Source: Owenia fusiformis (taxonomy: Eukaryota > Annelida > Polychaeta > Sabellida > Oweniidae). From it: a stretch of 64,000 bases of DNA. The position numbers were made by a program, and so were the translations under genes. The notes under the pieces are model-generated. The model saw only the letters and a program-made list of their open reading frames with translations. It did not search any database and was not told the origin of the DNA. Location of the stretch: contig CAIIXF020000001.1 in assembly GCA_903813345.2 (NCBI GenBank), forward strand, positions 2,106,001 through 2,170,000. Direction: 5' to 3'. Of this stretch, positions 21,617 to 33,595 are shown piece after piece; within the stretch, counting starts at the first letter, position 1, and every line of letters starts with the position of its first letter.

Positions 21617-22054
21617 TTACATTTATGTCACAAAAAATAATGCTTGTATCTTTATTTATTCCATCAAAAGACTTTCAGCGATATGGCATTACAAAGCTAT
21701 TAAAGGCATTTTTATGTTTTTAAAACAATTTCAGTGTTTGTTATTGTAAGTTTCCATTTACTAGTATTAAACATAGTCTCTTGGAAAATGTAGCATGGTA
21801 CCAATGGTCTAGAAGGTGATTTGTATTTGAGTCATATCTTCTCTTTTACTTCTATATGAGCATAATTTTAGATTTTCTGAAATATTAATTTTGCCTAGCT
21901 TGTATAATTTTCTCTCAGAAAGCAATCAGTGATCAAATGTACCTCTACTTTAATATTACATTTTTATTTCATTTTCAAATTATTGATTATGGGTAATGAT
22001 TGAAGTATTCATGGATAACAGTGTTTATAAGGAGTTTTGCAACTTATTGATACT

Positions 22055-22108
22055 TCTAGGTAGGTACGTAGGTAGGTAGGTACACAATGTAGGTATAGGT
22101 AGAAGTAT
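22055..22108. repeat. GGTA-type microsatellite
   Basis: Irregular run of TAGG/GTAC tetranucleotides (GTAGGTAGGTAGGTAC). Confidence 0.7.
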
Positions 22109-22573
22109 ATGGAGTATACATATACTATTCCCAAGCTGTCGTCAATCCTACACAACTAGGACATCCTGTCATTGGGAAAACACGAGAAGTCAACTGAAAG
22201 AACAAGAAATAAACAAACAAATAGAAATTAAATCAAAATAATTGAATCTTCAAAGCTATATAACAAGGGAGCTATCATTTTCATTTTTTAGACAAGACTA
22301 GATGACTAGGCTTATTTATCCTACACTTAGTGTACTAAATGTATAATAACATGAAAAAATAAATTTGATATTTATTGGCAAAATGAACATCCGGAGGATA
22401 TCGTTACGATATACTCCGGGCGGAGGATATCGTGACGATATACTCCGGAAAACCCAATATGCGGAGGATATTGTGACGATATACTCCGCTTGTTGATTTC
22501 CCGCCAAATTGACTCTATTAGGCATGAAATTAATTTTACAATGATATCATACATTCAGTACACACCTTGTAAG

Positions 22574-24261
22574 CCCAAGTAAAAAGACATGGCAATTCTC
22601 ATGTAATAATTGGTTAACTTTGGTCTAATAATTATGCATTTTGATAAAAGTTAACCTATTTGTTAAATGAGCATTAAATCAATGAAAGTTGAATGCCAAT
22701 AAATAGCTATTTATTACACCTATTTATTATTCTAACAACTATGTTATAATGCTCTTTGAATAATTGGGTAACTTTTCGTCATCCTTGCTACCCTAGGTGA
22801 TAAAAATTAGCTAATTGTTAAGATTGGACTTATAAGAAATGTGGCAGTGAGTATTAGCAAAATATTAACTTTCCCGCTCTTTTTAAACCAAAAGAAAAAT
22901 GGCTGACAAAGAATGTTCAACTGTAAAAGATTTGGGTAATTTTATGATTTTATAACAATAGTATGAAAATGACTAATCAAATATAGATTCAGAAGTTACT
23001 GACATACTTGAACATTCTGCATGTCTACTTTGTGAGAGGTAAAATGTAAGTATTGCTGTTTTATTCCAGTTTAGATGGGCAAATCTTCTTTTCTTTGTGA
23101 ATTTATACAGTCAAACTGGTCAAGCATAAATGTGTTATGTATGACCAATTGTACCATGCAGTAAAAATTATAAGGTATTTTATAAAGATTATGAAGATAA
23201 ATACTGCTGGAGGCCTAGCCTAGAGGGTCCTTCAATAACTATGAGCCTTCTGGCCTTCAGGACAATTCTGAATGGGTAAAATTATCAGTGATGTCCCATA
23301 ATAATTGCTTATATCATCTTACATACCCAGGGCCAACCTAAAATGAAAAATTTGCGTGAGATTTCCAAAAATTGTGGTACTTTTACAGGAGATTTTTCCA
23401 AAATCTGGTAGTTTTAAAAAAATTGGTAGTTTTCGCCGTAGATTTTTAAAAATCAGGAGTTTTTTAGGTGAATTTTGAAACAACTGGAGTTTTTACGGTA
23501 GATTTGAAATAAAACGGTACTTTTTTAAAAAAGCGGATTATCTCCAGTTTTTTTCTAATAAAAGCAATTGTTTTTGCGGTAAATTCTGCAAAAAGTGGTA
23601 CTTTTGTGGGAGATTTTTGACAAAATCTGTATAGTTTTTGCAAGAAATTTTGAAAAACTTTGGACTTTGCCATGAATTAATTTATACGCTTTGCATGGCC
23701 AGATTTGAATATTCACGCAAATTACATATACGTCACACATTTACTTCGAATTTGTGTGTCCCTACCCACCTAATTTAAATATTATTTAATGTTTTTGGTT
23801 CTTATAGTAGAAAATAAATTTTGTAGACCATAATGCATCTTGGGTAAGAGTAATGCAACAAATAGGTTTTAAATAGCTAATAAATAGGTAATACTCTGTT
23901 AATTCTTAGCTAACGAATACCTAAAAAATTTATCATGCAAATTAGAGAATATTACCACAATAAATATGTACAATATTTAGGTAATATTCTGTTAACATAT
24001 AGCTTATTATTGGAAGATAATCAATACATGATTATTAGATTTCTAATTTTACCTAATTATTACAATGTAATTTTCATTTAATAATCAGTCAATATTCTAC
24101 ATGAGCGTTGAATGTTAACAATACCTTATTATTAACACCTATTTATTAACGTAATTCTCTCTAATTTGCATGATAAATTTTTCAGGTATTTGTTAGCTAA
24201 GAATTAATAGAGTATTACCTATTTATTGTCAATATTTTCCCATTGACTTTTTTCACTTGGG
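22574..24261. mobile_element. AT-rich insert inside repeat H copy A
   Basis: Ends are CCCAAGTAAAAAG and CTTTTTTCACTTGGG, an imperfect terminal inverted repeat. The body contains inverted arms 23880-23962 / 24146-24227 and the degenerate array at 23370-23665. Non-coding. Confidence 0.6.
23370..23665. repeat. Degenerate T-rich minisatellite
   Basis: Roughly nine imperfect ~33-bp units with 'GGTAGTTTT...GATTTTT.AAAA'. Same family as 4985-5160. Short minus-strand ORFs here are repeat artefacts. Confidence 0.6.
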
Positions 24262-24430
24262 AGTGTAGGATAATAAGAACATTCTATGATTTTTTTCAGA
24301 ATATCATTCTACTCGGTGATATTGATATATGCACTCGTTCGCTTCGCTCTCTCGTGCAGATATCAATATCACCTCGTAGATAAAAATGATATTCCTCAAA
24401 ATCATAGGATATCCTATAAATATCTACTCT

Positions 24431-25211
24431 AAGCTTATTAAAGATTCCATATTTCCATAGAGATAAAGAGCGACCCCCCCCCACAAAATTATTCTAAAAT
24501 CATGCAGTTTTTTCACAATTCTGAGCACCTTTCCATTGATTTGGACATTTTGGGGTCTAAATTGTCAAAAGTGTACCCCTCTGGAATTTTTCCAAAAGTG
24601 AACTTGCCAAATCATTGATATGGGCTGGGTCTCACCTTATCCTAGTCTATCCAATTGACCACACTTGTCCAGTTTTAAATGGAAATGATAGACCTAATGA
24701 TAGCTATAAAATCTTAATATAATCAAATGCAAGCAACAGATTTGGTAACATCATCTACTGATCTAGGGCTAATAGATCTAGTGCTAATAGATCTAGTCTA
24801 TAGCCATAGGCCTGGGGATCCAGCTAGGCATACATGTAACTTAGGCCTAAGCTTAGATTAGTGTGATGTTTACCAATTCAATTGCACAACATACGTGGCA
24901 TAACAACTTTTATTCTCACCGTATCTAATACATGAGGGTAAATCTGCCCCGTAGCGGCCTCGAGAAGACATAATGTGAATAATATTTTAATGTCAAACAT
25001 TTTTTAGTATTTTAAACATTCGCGGGAAAAATTGGCTTCCCTAGCAACTGACATGGAAACGTGGAATTTCCTTAATTAAATCTCCGATTCGTCAGGTTTC
25101 AACATATCTTTAAATTAATGGAATTGGAGGATGTATAATTTGATAGAATAAACAATTATTCTTGGTTAGAAAAACGATTTTAACGAGAAAAATAACGAAA
25201 TCCTAAGGGAA
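24431..25211. other. Stretch without a recognised gene or repeat
   Basis: A C-run at 24474-24482, TAGATCTAG-like short repeats near 24764-24800, and otherwise unremarkable AT-rich sequence. No open frame with splice support was seen. Confidence 0.5.
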
Positions 25212-26968
25212 TCCCTCGGAAATTCCTAAACTCCCAGCAGGCATAGCGATTGACCGGGATTCCCCAAGAATTACGTCATCGCTAGCGTTTTGGTTTTGAG
25301 ACTACAGAAATTGTCCCTCCCCTTTGCAAAATTGAAAAAGATTTTGCTACATTTATAAGCGAGCATTGATTTCTGGGCCTGTAAAAAGCACGTAGGACCT
25401 GATTACCCCATTGATTTACTGAGACCGCCAAAAATTTAATTCAATTTTTTGGTTCAAAATAATAATCTGTCAGCGGTCCCTGACACTCCTACTAGCTATC
25501 ACCAAACATTAATTGCCAATACATGTACACATATACGTGCCATACATCTACAAAGTAGCGAACTAGTGTATTAAGTACTACTTTTCCTATACGATGAGCA
25601 AAACAAATCTCAAGTAGGTTATATTGACCCTATTAGTGTCATGGTTGACTGAATATGCATTTTATTCAATATGAATTTAAAAGTTCGGGGTTTTATGAAG
25701 TGATATGTACATTTTTGCTCAAATCCCCTCAGCACTTTTGATTCTATAGGGTTCTCTTGACCCCTGGGGTCATTATATTTTGTGACAATTTATTCCAGAC
25801 TAAATGTAGTTATTTTGTCATTAAAATATCTTATTAGAGAAACGTTCAGGAAAAGTTGCGCTATCCACAAGACTTCTTGTCACTGCACTGATAAATGTAG
25901 CAAAATAGTCAAAATAATTCAGCCATGAGCATGAAATTTTTGAATTTTTGGACAAATTTTGGGCTATTTTGGGGGATTTTTGCCCATAACGATACTAATC
26001 TACTTAAAACAGCTGTTTAAAGTTGTACAAATTGCTTAAGTGATTTATATTCTCTCATAAGTAGGACTATTTGCTACTTTACTAAACTGAACATCATTGA
26101 TTTTTCGTTTTTCATGAACTTCTGATGGCTAGTTCAAGTAGCATTGTCTTTTGTGCAGGTTTACTGAATACGTCCCTTTAAAATTGGGTCTTTTGTGGGT
26201 TTAAAGGGTCAAAATGTTGGAACTTTGCACACTGTGGAACGTTTGGGGTGTGTTTCCTTTAATTTGGCAAGAACTGCATCAAATTACTTGATAAGAGAGC
26301 AGAAATGTAGCAATTTAGGCTGAAAAGTACTGTTTTCAATGAAAAAACGAAAATTGCTGACTCAGCAAAATTTAGATCGTCGTCTCCAGAATTTTAGGGG
26401 TTAATTTGCAAAACTTTAAATGGTCCCATAGAAACATATGCGAAATATGGCTAAATTCGACATATTTCTCGAAATTCACTGATAAATGTGGTTGATATTA
26501 GGTAGAAAGCAACTTACTTTTTCACCCATTGGAATACATGTAAAATTGGCAAAGTTCAAATCATAATTTCTCAAATCCCAGCCCATCGAATCCTCACATC
26601 CATTCAGATCATGTAGTCCTATTCAAAAACTTCCCGTTCGGTTATATGGTGAAAAAAATATCCCACGAACGAAAAAAGATTTTGCTACATTTATAAGCGA
26701 GCATTGATTTCTGGGCCTGTAAAAAGCACGTAGGACCTGATTACCCCATTGATTTACTGAGACCGCCAAAAATTTAATTCAATTTTTTGGTTCAAAATAA
26801 TAATCTGTCAGCGGTCCCTGACACTCCTACTAGCTATCACCAAACATTAATTGCCAATACATGTACACATATACGTGCCATACATCTACAAAGTAGCGAA
26901 CTAGTGTATTAAGTACTACTTTTCCTATACGATGAGCAAAACAAATCTCAAGTAGGTTATATTGACCC
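25212..26968. repeat. Dimeric non-coding repeat, copy 2 (direct repeats 25335-25630 and 26673-26968)
   Basis: 25335-25630 recurs almost identically at 26673-26968 (period 1338). The left flank has ACTACAGAAATTGTCCCTCC, the reverse complement of the motif bordering copy 1 at 1620. The interior shares with copy 1, in reverse, a phrase around GCTGA(A/C)TCAGCA next to CGAAAA. The repeated ~296-bp unit itself does not look similar to that of copy 1. Confidence 0.8.
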
Positions 26969-27708
26969 ACAGCAGATTTTTTTAAAGAACAACATCTAAC
27001 AAGTTCAGAACAAACATATAAGGGGGTGCATATTTAAAAATACATTTGATGTGTAGGGCTAAGCTTAATTCAACAGAAAAATCAAATATCAAGAAAAGCA
27101 TAAATTGCCCATGTAGGTAGGCCTAATGGAATGTCAATGTATATAGGCAGATGTTTACTCGAGTCTCTAGGCTATAGCTTAGACGAGAGGAGATAGAAGC
27201 ATTCTCGGCCAAGGGGCATTCACGGACAAACCCTTGGTATCAGGTGAAAATCTGGGGCATTGTTAGACTTTTTACAATATGCAGCACCACATAGATAATA
27301 TGTGTCTAATATGAAGTTTCAATAAAGAAACCATATAAAACAAAGGATTATTGAAGATCGTCCGACAATGCCCCGTGTCTGAGATTACCGCTGTGTCCTC
27401 GAGAAGTCTTTGGACCTAAGTAAGCAGATCTAATCAGTAATTTCCAGTTTAGAACCTCAGTGCAGCAATTTGTTTGACAATTACCGATACACGGACAGCA
27501 TTGTCTGGATCCCTGTACCGTACTATAACTGCCACTAATGTATAGCCTGAATGTCAAATAATTTCTTCTTGATGTTCTGATTGTTCTCATATGTGTCGAT
27601 TCTGTAGAGCTACTATTTTCAATATTAACATAACATGTCATCTAGGCTAAGGCTAAAGATTTCATGAGCTCCTTTCATTACTTGTTCTTATCATATTGCT
27701 AAATACTA
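26969..27708. other. Region upstream of the CLCC1-like exons
   Basis: Should contain the promoter and N-terminal exons of the CLCC1-like gene, unless these lie further left. GGACCTAA|GTAAGC at 27409-27422 could be the donor of a 5' exon, and TAATTTCCAG at 27437-27446 an acceptor, but no frame could be tied to the family. The minus-strand ORF at 27348-27641 is not convincing. Confidence 0.3.
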
Positions 27709-28335
27709 ATGAGCGATTTGTTCTCAATTCAAAAAGATTTGCTTTCAGGGTCGTTGGATCATGAAACTCCACAAGAAGATTTACTGGACAGTAAACCGTA
27801 TAGCCTCAACCTTCTGCATAAAGCTTCAGGCATTTTCACATCACTTTTCTCTGGGGAAGCAAAAACAGTGCAGGAACAGCTGTCTTGGCGAGAGCAATCT
27901 GTACTGTATTTACAAGAGACTTGGTTCATCATCATAGAATTTGGAACTTTTACTCGGAAAGCTGTATCAGAGACTGTACATTATGCCATCATTTGTAGCA
28001 GCATCAATTCTTCCAGATGTATCATATCTAAATCCTTGCTGATCTCATTGATGATATGTGCTGTCGTGTGTGATGTGTATTTCACCTGGAAAGTTTGCTT
28101 TGGTGGTAAAACACAGCACAGAAATGCAAATAAAAAAGTTAAACATGTACAAAGCATTGAAAATATATCACATAACATTAATGACACATATGATACACAA
28201 CTGAAATCAAGACCATTGAAATGGAAGACAATAGTTTTCATATGTGCTTTGATATCAGCTGCCATCAGCATTCCGTGGGAGTTTATTCGCTTGTACCAAA
28301 ATGAAGTTGCTAAGAAATCATCAGTGATGTATCAG
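27709..28335 (+). CDS. CLCC1: CLCC1-like exon with first two membrane segments
   Basis: Open from 27709; the likely true start is the splice acceptor at 27748/27749. Membrane segments SLLISLMICAVVCDVYFTW and WKTIVFICALISAAISIPW are separated by a Lys-rich loop. Donor CAG|GTAATG. Confidence 0.8.
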
Positions 28336-30615
28336 GTAATGTCATTAAAAATACAGGGAAAACAGCAACTTCCTATTATGTAATAGCAAATTCCAACAAA
28401 CAATGCTCAAATCATCCACATTGAAAACAGTGCATCGTAAACTAAAATGTAAGTTTCCTTTTTAAGTGTTTTAATAAAGGAGGAGGGAAATTAGCGCAAC
28501 AGATTTTGGACAGTCATATGTTTGATTTTGGCCATTTCCTGGGGATTTAAACAGGTGCATATGTTAGGCCAATGCATTACCTCCAGTAAAATCACTTCTA
28601 GAGATGACACACAGTTAATCCCTTTAAAGGAATAAATGATTCCTTTTAGATAAAGTGGAAAACAATATTTCCCATGTTATTTTCCCATAGGGAAAAATCA
28701 TTGCTTTCAGCTAAGTTTGGTCACCTATAATGGGTATCTTTAAAACCCCTGAAGGAATCACTTATTCCTTTAAAGTGGTTAACTATGTCTCAAAACGCAA
28801 CATATTGATGCAAGAAAAATCAAAAAAGCAGGGATGGAAGGGGTCGAAAATTAGGAAAACATTTCAGAAAAAACATGTGGGTGGGTTGTTTTCATCTACC
28901 CTGTCTCACCCTATCTTCCCTCCTCTATATATGATATGTTTTGAACTTTATTGATTCATTATAACCCGAGAAGTCTTACTGGGACCAACAAACTCAACTC
29001 CTCTATTCAATCAAACAGTTATCTGCAAAAGGAATAAACATTTAAAGCAAAAATGGTGATATTCCTTGATTAGTAGTAGTACAGCAATATGCATAATTCC
29101 ATTTCCATATATGTTTGCAGGGCATGCCATCAGATTGTATCCCAAAAGACATGACTGTATGGCAATCTTGGAAATCATGGTGCATGTGGCAGCTTTCATG
29201 GGAGGACTCTCCTTGTGATAAATATCATCATGCTCTACTAGTCGATCCTTTCTGGGAGGTTACTCCTATGCTGGTATGTATGTATGGAATTATATTATAT
29301 AAATTGCATGGAGTTATAATGACATAAATGTATGAGAACAATAAAATTAGAAATGCTTTACCTCACAAAAATTTCTGTAAGTGACCCCAAGGCCAATGTT
29401 TTAATAGACATCAGGGATCTCGCCAGGCTTTTAGAGTCCGGCGCCCCGCCGATCTCTCTCATGTTCAGACCTGATAGCGCCAGTGTCTAATGCTAAAATG
29501 AATGCCGCCGGTCTCTAATTTTTTGGGATTTTTTTTTCAATGGCTTTTTTCATCCTCTTTAACTTCAGTTTTTGAGTTACAACTTCTCAAAACATAATAT
29601 AAAGTGTTCACTTACCGTACAGATTCTAATTTTCCAATATAAGGTCTTAAAAACAGGTGATTTTCAATTGAAATCATCGTATCATCAAGAACATTTTTGT
29701 TTCCTTCATGTGATATGAAGGGAGACATCTATTGAGAAAATAGTAGTAATTGATTCCAATAAACATACTCCCTCCGATAAAATTTGGCAATTTCCATTTT
29801 ATCATGTAGATTTAAATAATTAAATCACGGGGAGGAACCTCTTAAACGAAACAGCCACTATATTAGCTTCATTTAGGAATGTGTTTAGTGGGGGGCGCGA
29901 ATGTTGAATTTTTTCCGGGTTCTAAAAATTTTCTGGTGAGAACCCTGGACATACTGGTAACATAAATGGTACTTGGTTAATGCTATCATATACAGTAGTT
30001 TTATTCTCCAAACCTCCAAACGCAGGGCTAAAGATCCAGAATATTAAATCTTCCCTTTCTCCCATGCTATGCTAAATTGCTAATCAATTTAAAATATCAC
30101 CTTGCAGTCTTGTACCTGTTTTAACAACTTGAAACAGTCTATAGAACTCTGGATCTTGGAGCACTATGATTGGAAGATGAGTGTCAGTTGGTCAAATGTA
30201 AACAGAATTTGTATTTCTTTTTCAGGTGCTATCCTCAGCATTCACCAGGTGTATCACCAAGCCATTTGAAATAATATGTAGTGCAATAGGACGCTGTTTC
30301 AAACTCATCTTCAGTGAAATACCATCACCATGGCAACCAGTTGTTATGCTCATCATCACCTTAGTAACAATGATATCAGTTGCGATGGTTTGTAAATATC
30401 GAATACATTTTCCATTGCTTTTAAAAATTGAACCAACAAGGACTCCTATAATGTCAAGGTCATATTCGACATTATCAAGACGGACTATAGGGAGTAAAAC
30501 GGGAACATCATGCAAACAGTGTTCTCATGACACAAATAGCTTGGGTGATTATGAAGTAATACCTCTGCATCAAAACAAACAGCTTCTTGATTCTTCTTTA
30601 GAATTGAGTTTTTGA
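27709..30615 (+). CDS. CLCC1: CLCC1-like ER membrane (chloride channel CLIC-like) protein, N-terminus missing
   Basis: Three exons (27709 or 27749-28335, 29121-29273, 30226-30615), phase 0 joins, stop TGA at 30613-30615, ~389 residues. Matches the CLCC1 layout: two transmembrane segments (~105-127 and ~173-192) with the RLYQNEVAKK border, then a loop containing MPSDCIPKDMTVWQSWKSW, the PCDKYHHALLVDPFWEV box, TKPFE, and the SEIPSPWQPVVM start of a third hydrophobic segment (~296-315); polar C-terminal tail. CLCC1 is an ER and nuclear-envelope membrane protein reported as an anion channel and, more recently, linked to lipid flow and nuclear-pore assembly through resemblance to Brl1/Brr6. The lumenal N-terminus and signal peptide are not found. 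The ATG at 27709 has a stop just upstream and an acceptor (TTTGCTTTCAG) at 27748 lies inside it, so the first exon probably starts at 27749. Confidence 0.85.
29121..29273 (+). CDS. CLCC1: CLCC1-like exon with WQSW / PCDKY loop
   Basis: 51 codons, phase 0 at both ends, acceptor ATGTTTGCAG, donor GTATGT. Contains the most family-diagnostic stretch (SWEDSPCDKYHHALLVDPFW). Confidence 0.9.
29412..29947. mobile_element. CAGGG...CCCTG element with 5-bp flanking duplication in CLCC1 intron
   Basis: Imperfect terminal inverted repeats CAGGGATCTCGCCAG / CTGGTGAGAACCCTG, directly flanked on both sides by GACAT (29407-29411 and 29948-29952). 536 bp, non-coding. The TIR start resembles hAT elements but a 5-bp duplication does not fit the usual 8 bp, so the class is uncertain. 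Confidence 0.7.
30226..30615 (+). CDS. CLCC1: CLCC1-like terminal exon
   Basis: Acceptor TTTCTTTTTCAG, 129 codons to TGA. Begins with the amphipathic FTRCITKPFEIICSAIGRCF and a hydrophobic segment, then a Ser/Thr-rich tail shorter than the vertebrate one. Confidence 0.85.
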   Translation: MLSSAFTRCITKPFEIICSAIGRCFKLIFSEIPSPWQPVVMLIITLVTMISVAMVCKYRIHFPLLLKIEPTRTPIMSRSYSTLSRRTIGSKTGTSCKQCSHDTNSLGDYEVIPLHQNKQLLDSSLELSF

Positions 30616-31067
30616 AGGATGTATTCTGTTCAAATTCAGTGCCAAGTAAAAACTGAATCATCATAACAGGTAATTTTATGACTACAGGACTATAGTTGTA
30701 AAATTGTGTTTACAACATCTAGTTCATTCATGATTTAAAACATGTAATTATAAACTATTTTTTTAAATATATTTATTGTTGTTTGTTTTTCTTGACCTAC
30801 TCAGAGGAGTTTGTTTCATGTGTTTCTCTATTTCAATGAAGATACTGAATTCTCCAGATTTTTTACCATTTTTCCATAGACTATATGTTTTCGAAGCAAG
30901 GTGTGCTGTTGTTGTACCCATTATGAAAGTTTGGTTTAATTAAGTTGGTCTTTAAACACTTGTTACATATTTAAGCCAACACTTGTAATACCCACTATTC
31001 CTTCATGATGACCAGAGTTCTTTATCTGAAAGAAATGGGCCTGATAATTTATTATTATTATATACTC
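30616..31067. other. 3' flank of the CLCC1-like gene
   Basis: Presumed 3' untranslated region and intergenic sequence. No canonical AATAAA was seen close to the stop. No other feature. Confidence 0.5.
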
Positions 31068-31337
31068 TAGGACAATTCCCAAAGATGACCTTTGTATTGG
31101 CACGTCCGATAACCAATTTTATGAACATGCCTCATTCATATTTGCCATTGAAATGGATGTCACAATATTCGGTATTTTTTATGAGTATTCTCTACAAGTT
31201 TGGATCGAGTAACTTCAATAGTATTACCATAGTTTTGAAATGATGATATTGAACTGATGTTTAAATAATAAACGCCATTTCCACGATTTCAAATTTTACT
31301 TTGTGAATGTGCAGCACAGAGAGCTCAGGATTGTTCA

Positions 31338-31440
31338 GAAATAGTGACTGCCACATTTTCTGGAAATAGTGTAAAAATTTTCCCATTGGGAATGTCCTGT
31401 CCACTGACATATCAATGGCAGTCACTATTTGTATACCATT
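31338..31440. mobile_element. Foldback MITE, AATAGTGACTGCC family
   Basis: Ends AAATAGTGACTGCC and GGCAGTCACTATTTG; same family as the longer copy at 54385-54555, sharing the inner 'CCCATTGGGAAT'/'CCCCTTGGGAAT' phrase. Confidence 0.65.
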
Positions 31441-31787
31441 CAACAACATTAAGCGATGACAAGAACTTTGTTAAACAATTATTTTATTTTTTTATATAAT
31501 ATTGCACATATTCAAAATGTCAATACAAACAAAAAAATATTAAATATACTAGTATATTACAAACAAGTCACCTGTAAAATGGGTCAGTAATAATACTCCC
31601 TTAATAAAAAATATCATTTGGAACAAGCTTTAACTTGTGCCATTATTACAATAAAAACTTATTTTCTGTAAATATTGCAGTTTGATAGAAATGCAATATT
31701 CAGAAATAACAATTGTTAAGAAATATGTGCATGCACCTTTCTGAATTTAGAACTTGTCTCCTACGAGGTGAGCTGTAAAATTATATT

Positions 31788-32211
31788 ACTGTAAAACGGG
31801 TAATTTTGACACCGGGAAATTTTAGCGATTTTTCAATTTCAGGGGGTTTTAGCGTGGGAAATTTTAGCGAAATGAAGATTAATCTTTAAAAAATCAAATT
31901 AGCGAAATGCATTAGAAATTTTATCATTTATGGCAGAAGAATGAATAACGGACATGACAGAGGAATTATCAAAATGTAAGACTTCTAACGCACATGGTAT
32001 TGGTCCAAACTACTGTAATCTCATCTGACTAATCACAAAATCACGGTAGCATTTAAAGTCGTTGATTTTTCGGTCCAAACTAATCTCAAATTTTAGCGCC
32101 CGGTTTATTTTAACCCTGGTTTATTTTAGCGAATTGAATTTTTAGCGAAACTATAGCGATCGCTAACAATCGCTAACAATTACCCCTCGCTAACAATACG
32201 CGTTTTACAGT
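31788..32211. mobile_element. ACTGTAAAACG element
   Basis: Terminal inverted repeats ACTGTAAAACG / CGTTTTACAGT, 424 bp, with a distinctive interior of 'TTTTAGCG' phrases in both orientations. Non-coding MITE. Confidence 0.75.
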
Positions 32212-32934
32212 AATTTAATTCTATTATATTCATTTAAGGTCAGAAATAGGGTAGTTTAGAGAATACAACACCAAGAAAATGCATGCTGGTGGCTCCCAGA
32301 GGGTATACACATTTTTCACCAAGTGCTTTTTTCATCTCCAATCAAATTGCAGGATTCGATCACGTGAACAATCATGGGCACATGCTCTCTCAGTGCTGCG
32401 CATGCGCAGAGTTAAATTTGAAATCGTGGGAATGGCGTTTACATCAGTTCAACATCGTCATTTCAAACCTACGGTAATACTATTGAAGTTACTCGATCCA
32501 TACTTGTAAAGAATACTCATAAAACTACAGTGAAAATTTGGAGATCCATTTCAACGGCAAATTGAGGCCTGTTTATAAAATTTGTTTTCGAACGTGCTAA
32601 TATGATAGGGCATCTTTGTCTTTGGGGAATCTCCCCCCTGGCCAACACGGTAAAATACCGAATGGCGAAAAAAGCGAACGCATTCCGTTCGGTCTTTGCA
32701 CGCGATTGCCGTTTATGTCACGCATTTGGTGCAAAATATGTGTATATATCACTCATTCATGATTTGTTTCGAAAATATTCACATCTACTATATATATTTT
32801 GCAAGTGGATCCAAGAGACCAAGTGGGCAAGTCAATTATTTTGCAGGGGTGGCATGATACAGATTTCAATTTTGTATATAGTGAATTCCCAGTGATTGAT
32901 TTCAGTACAGCAGTACTGTCAACCCCCAAAGATT

Positions 32935-33280
32935 TTCTCGCGGGACAGATTTTTTAGACCCAGTGCCAAAAATTCGCGGGATTTTGCGGGACATCCACCT
33001 AAATTCGCGGGACATTTAAGGGATTCGCGTGATTGCGCTAAATAGGTCAAATTTTGATCAAATTAGCGGGATTTCGCGGGACCATTCGAAAGACAAGCAC
33101 GCTAATTACGGAACAGTTAACAGGGTAACCACCAAAGACTTCATAGAGGGACAGATTTTCAAAGACAAAGTGCCCTAAATTCGCGGGATTTTGCGGGACA
33201 TCCACCTAAATTTGCGGGATGCCGCAGGACATTCAAGGGATTTGCGTGATTGGGGCTTAATGTAAAAGTACTCGCGTAGT
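32935..33280. repeat. CpG-rich GCGGGA repeat block
   Basis: Irregular repetition of TTCGCGGGAT, TTTGCGGGACATCC and similar phrases; two larger units (about 32926 and 33137) share 'GGGACAGATTTT...CAGTGCC'. Related text at 33596-33722 and, more distantly, TGTCACGC repeats at 44510-44760. Confidence 0.65.
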
Positions 33281-33595
33281 AAAAAGGCCAACGTTGGAAC
33301 TATTCGTGACAAACATCCCAATTTTCGTAATTAAAATGAAAATGCACTCTCTTCCTCTTTATTTTGATACCAAATAACGGCATACTAGGTACTTGATAAG
33401 CCAACTATGGTGTTATTTGGATCAAAATCACAGTTTTATGTATGCCCTTTCCAAAAGCAGTCTTCGATGATCGACGCACTAGGAGTTTTGCAGCACTTTT
33501 CATATTAGGTAAACTTTACTCCTCAAAAGCGAAAAAACTTAGCTTCTTATATCACAAGATAGTCACAATTATTTAGCCTCGGGGATTGTTACAAT

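Larger units (their letters stand above)
22317..24430. mobile_element. Host repeat H, copy A, split by an AT-rich insert
   Basis: Outer parts 22317-22573 and 24262-24430 match, in reverse orientation, the outer parts of copy B (42761-44230). Shared parts include CACTTAGTGTACTAAATG, three tandem 'GGAGGATAT-CGT-GACGATATACTCC' palindromes near 22391-22488, and a hairpin around 24296-24425 containing 'CACTCGTTCGCTTCGCTCTC'. No ORF. Confidence 0.7.
31070..32635. mobile_element. Element with ~270-bp inverted arms and nested MITEs
   Basis: 31070-31340 is the reverse complement of 32358-32635 with moderate divergence (shared TTTGGATCGAGTAACTTCAA / GTTACTCGATCC). Inside are a foldback of the ATAGTGACTGCC family (31338-31440) and the element at 31788-32211. 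No coding sequence; the short ORF at 31261-31449 is repeat. Confidence 0.65.

Noticed and set aside
27348-27641. 97-codon minus-strand ORF with several cysteines, upstream of the CLCC1-like gene
   Set aside because: Cysteine spacing fits no motif known to me, no splice signals, and it overlaps the likely 5' region of the plus-strand gene.
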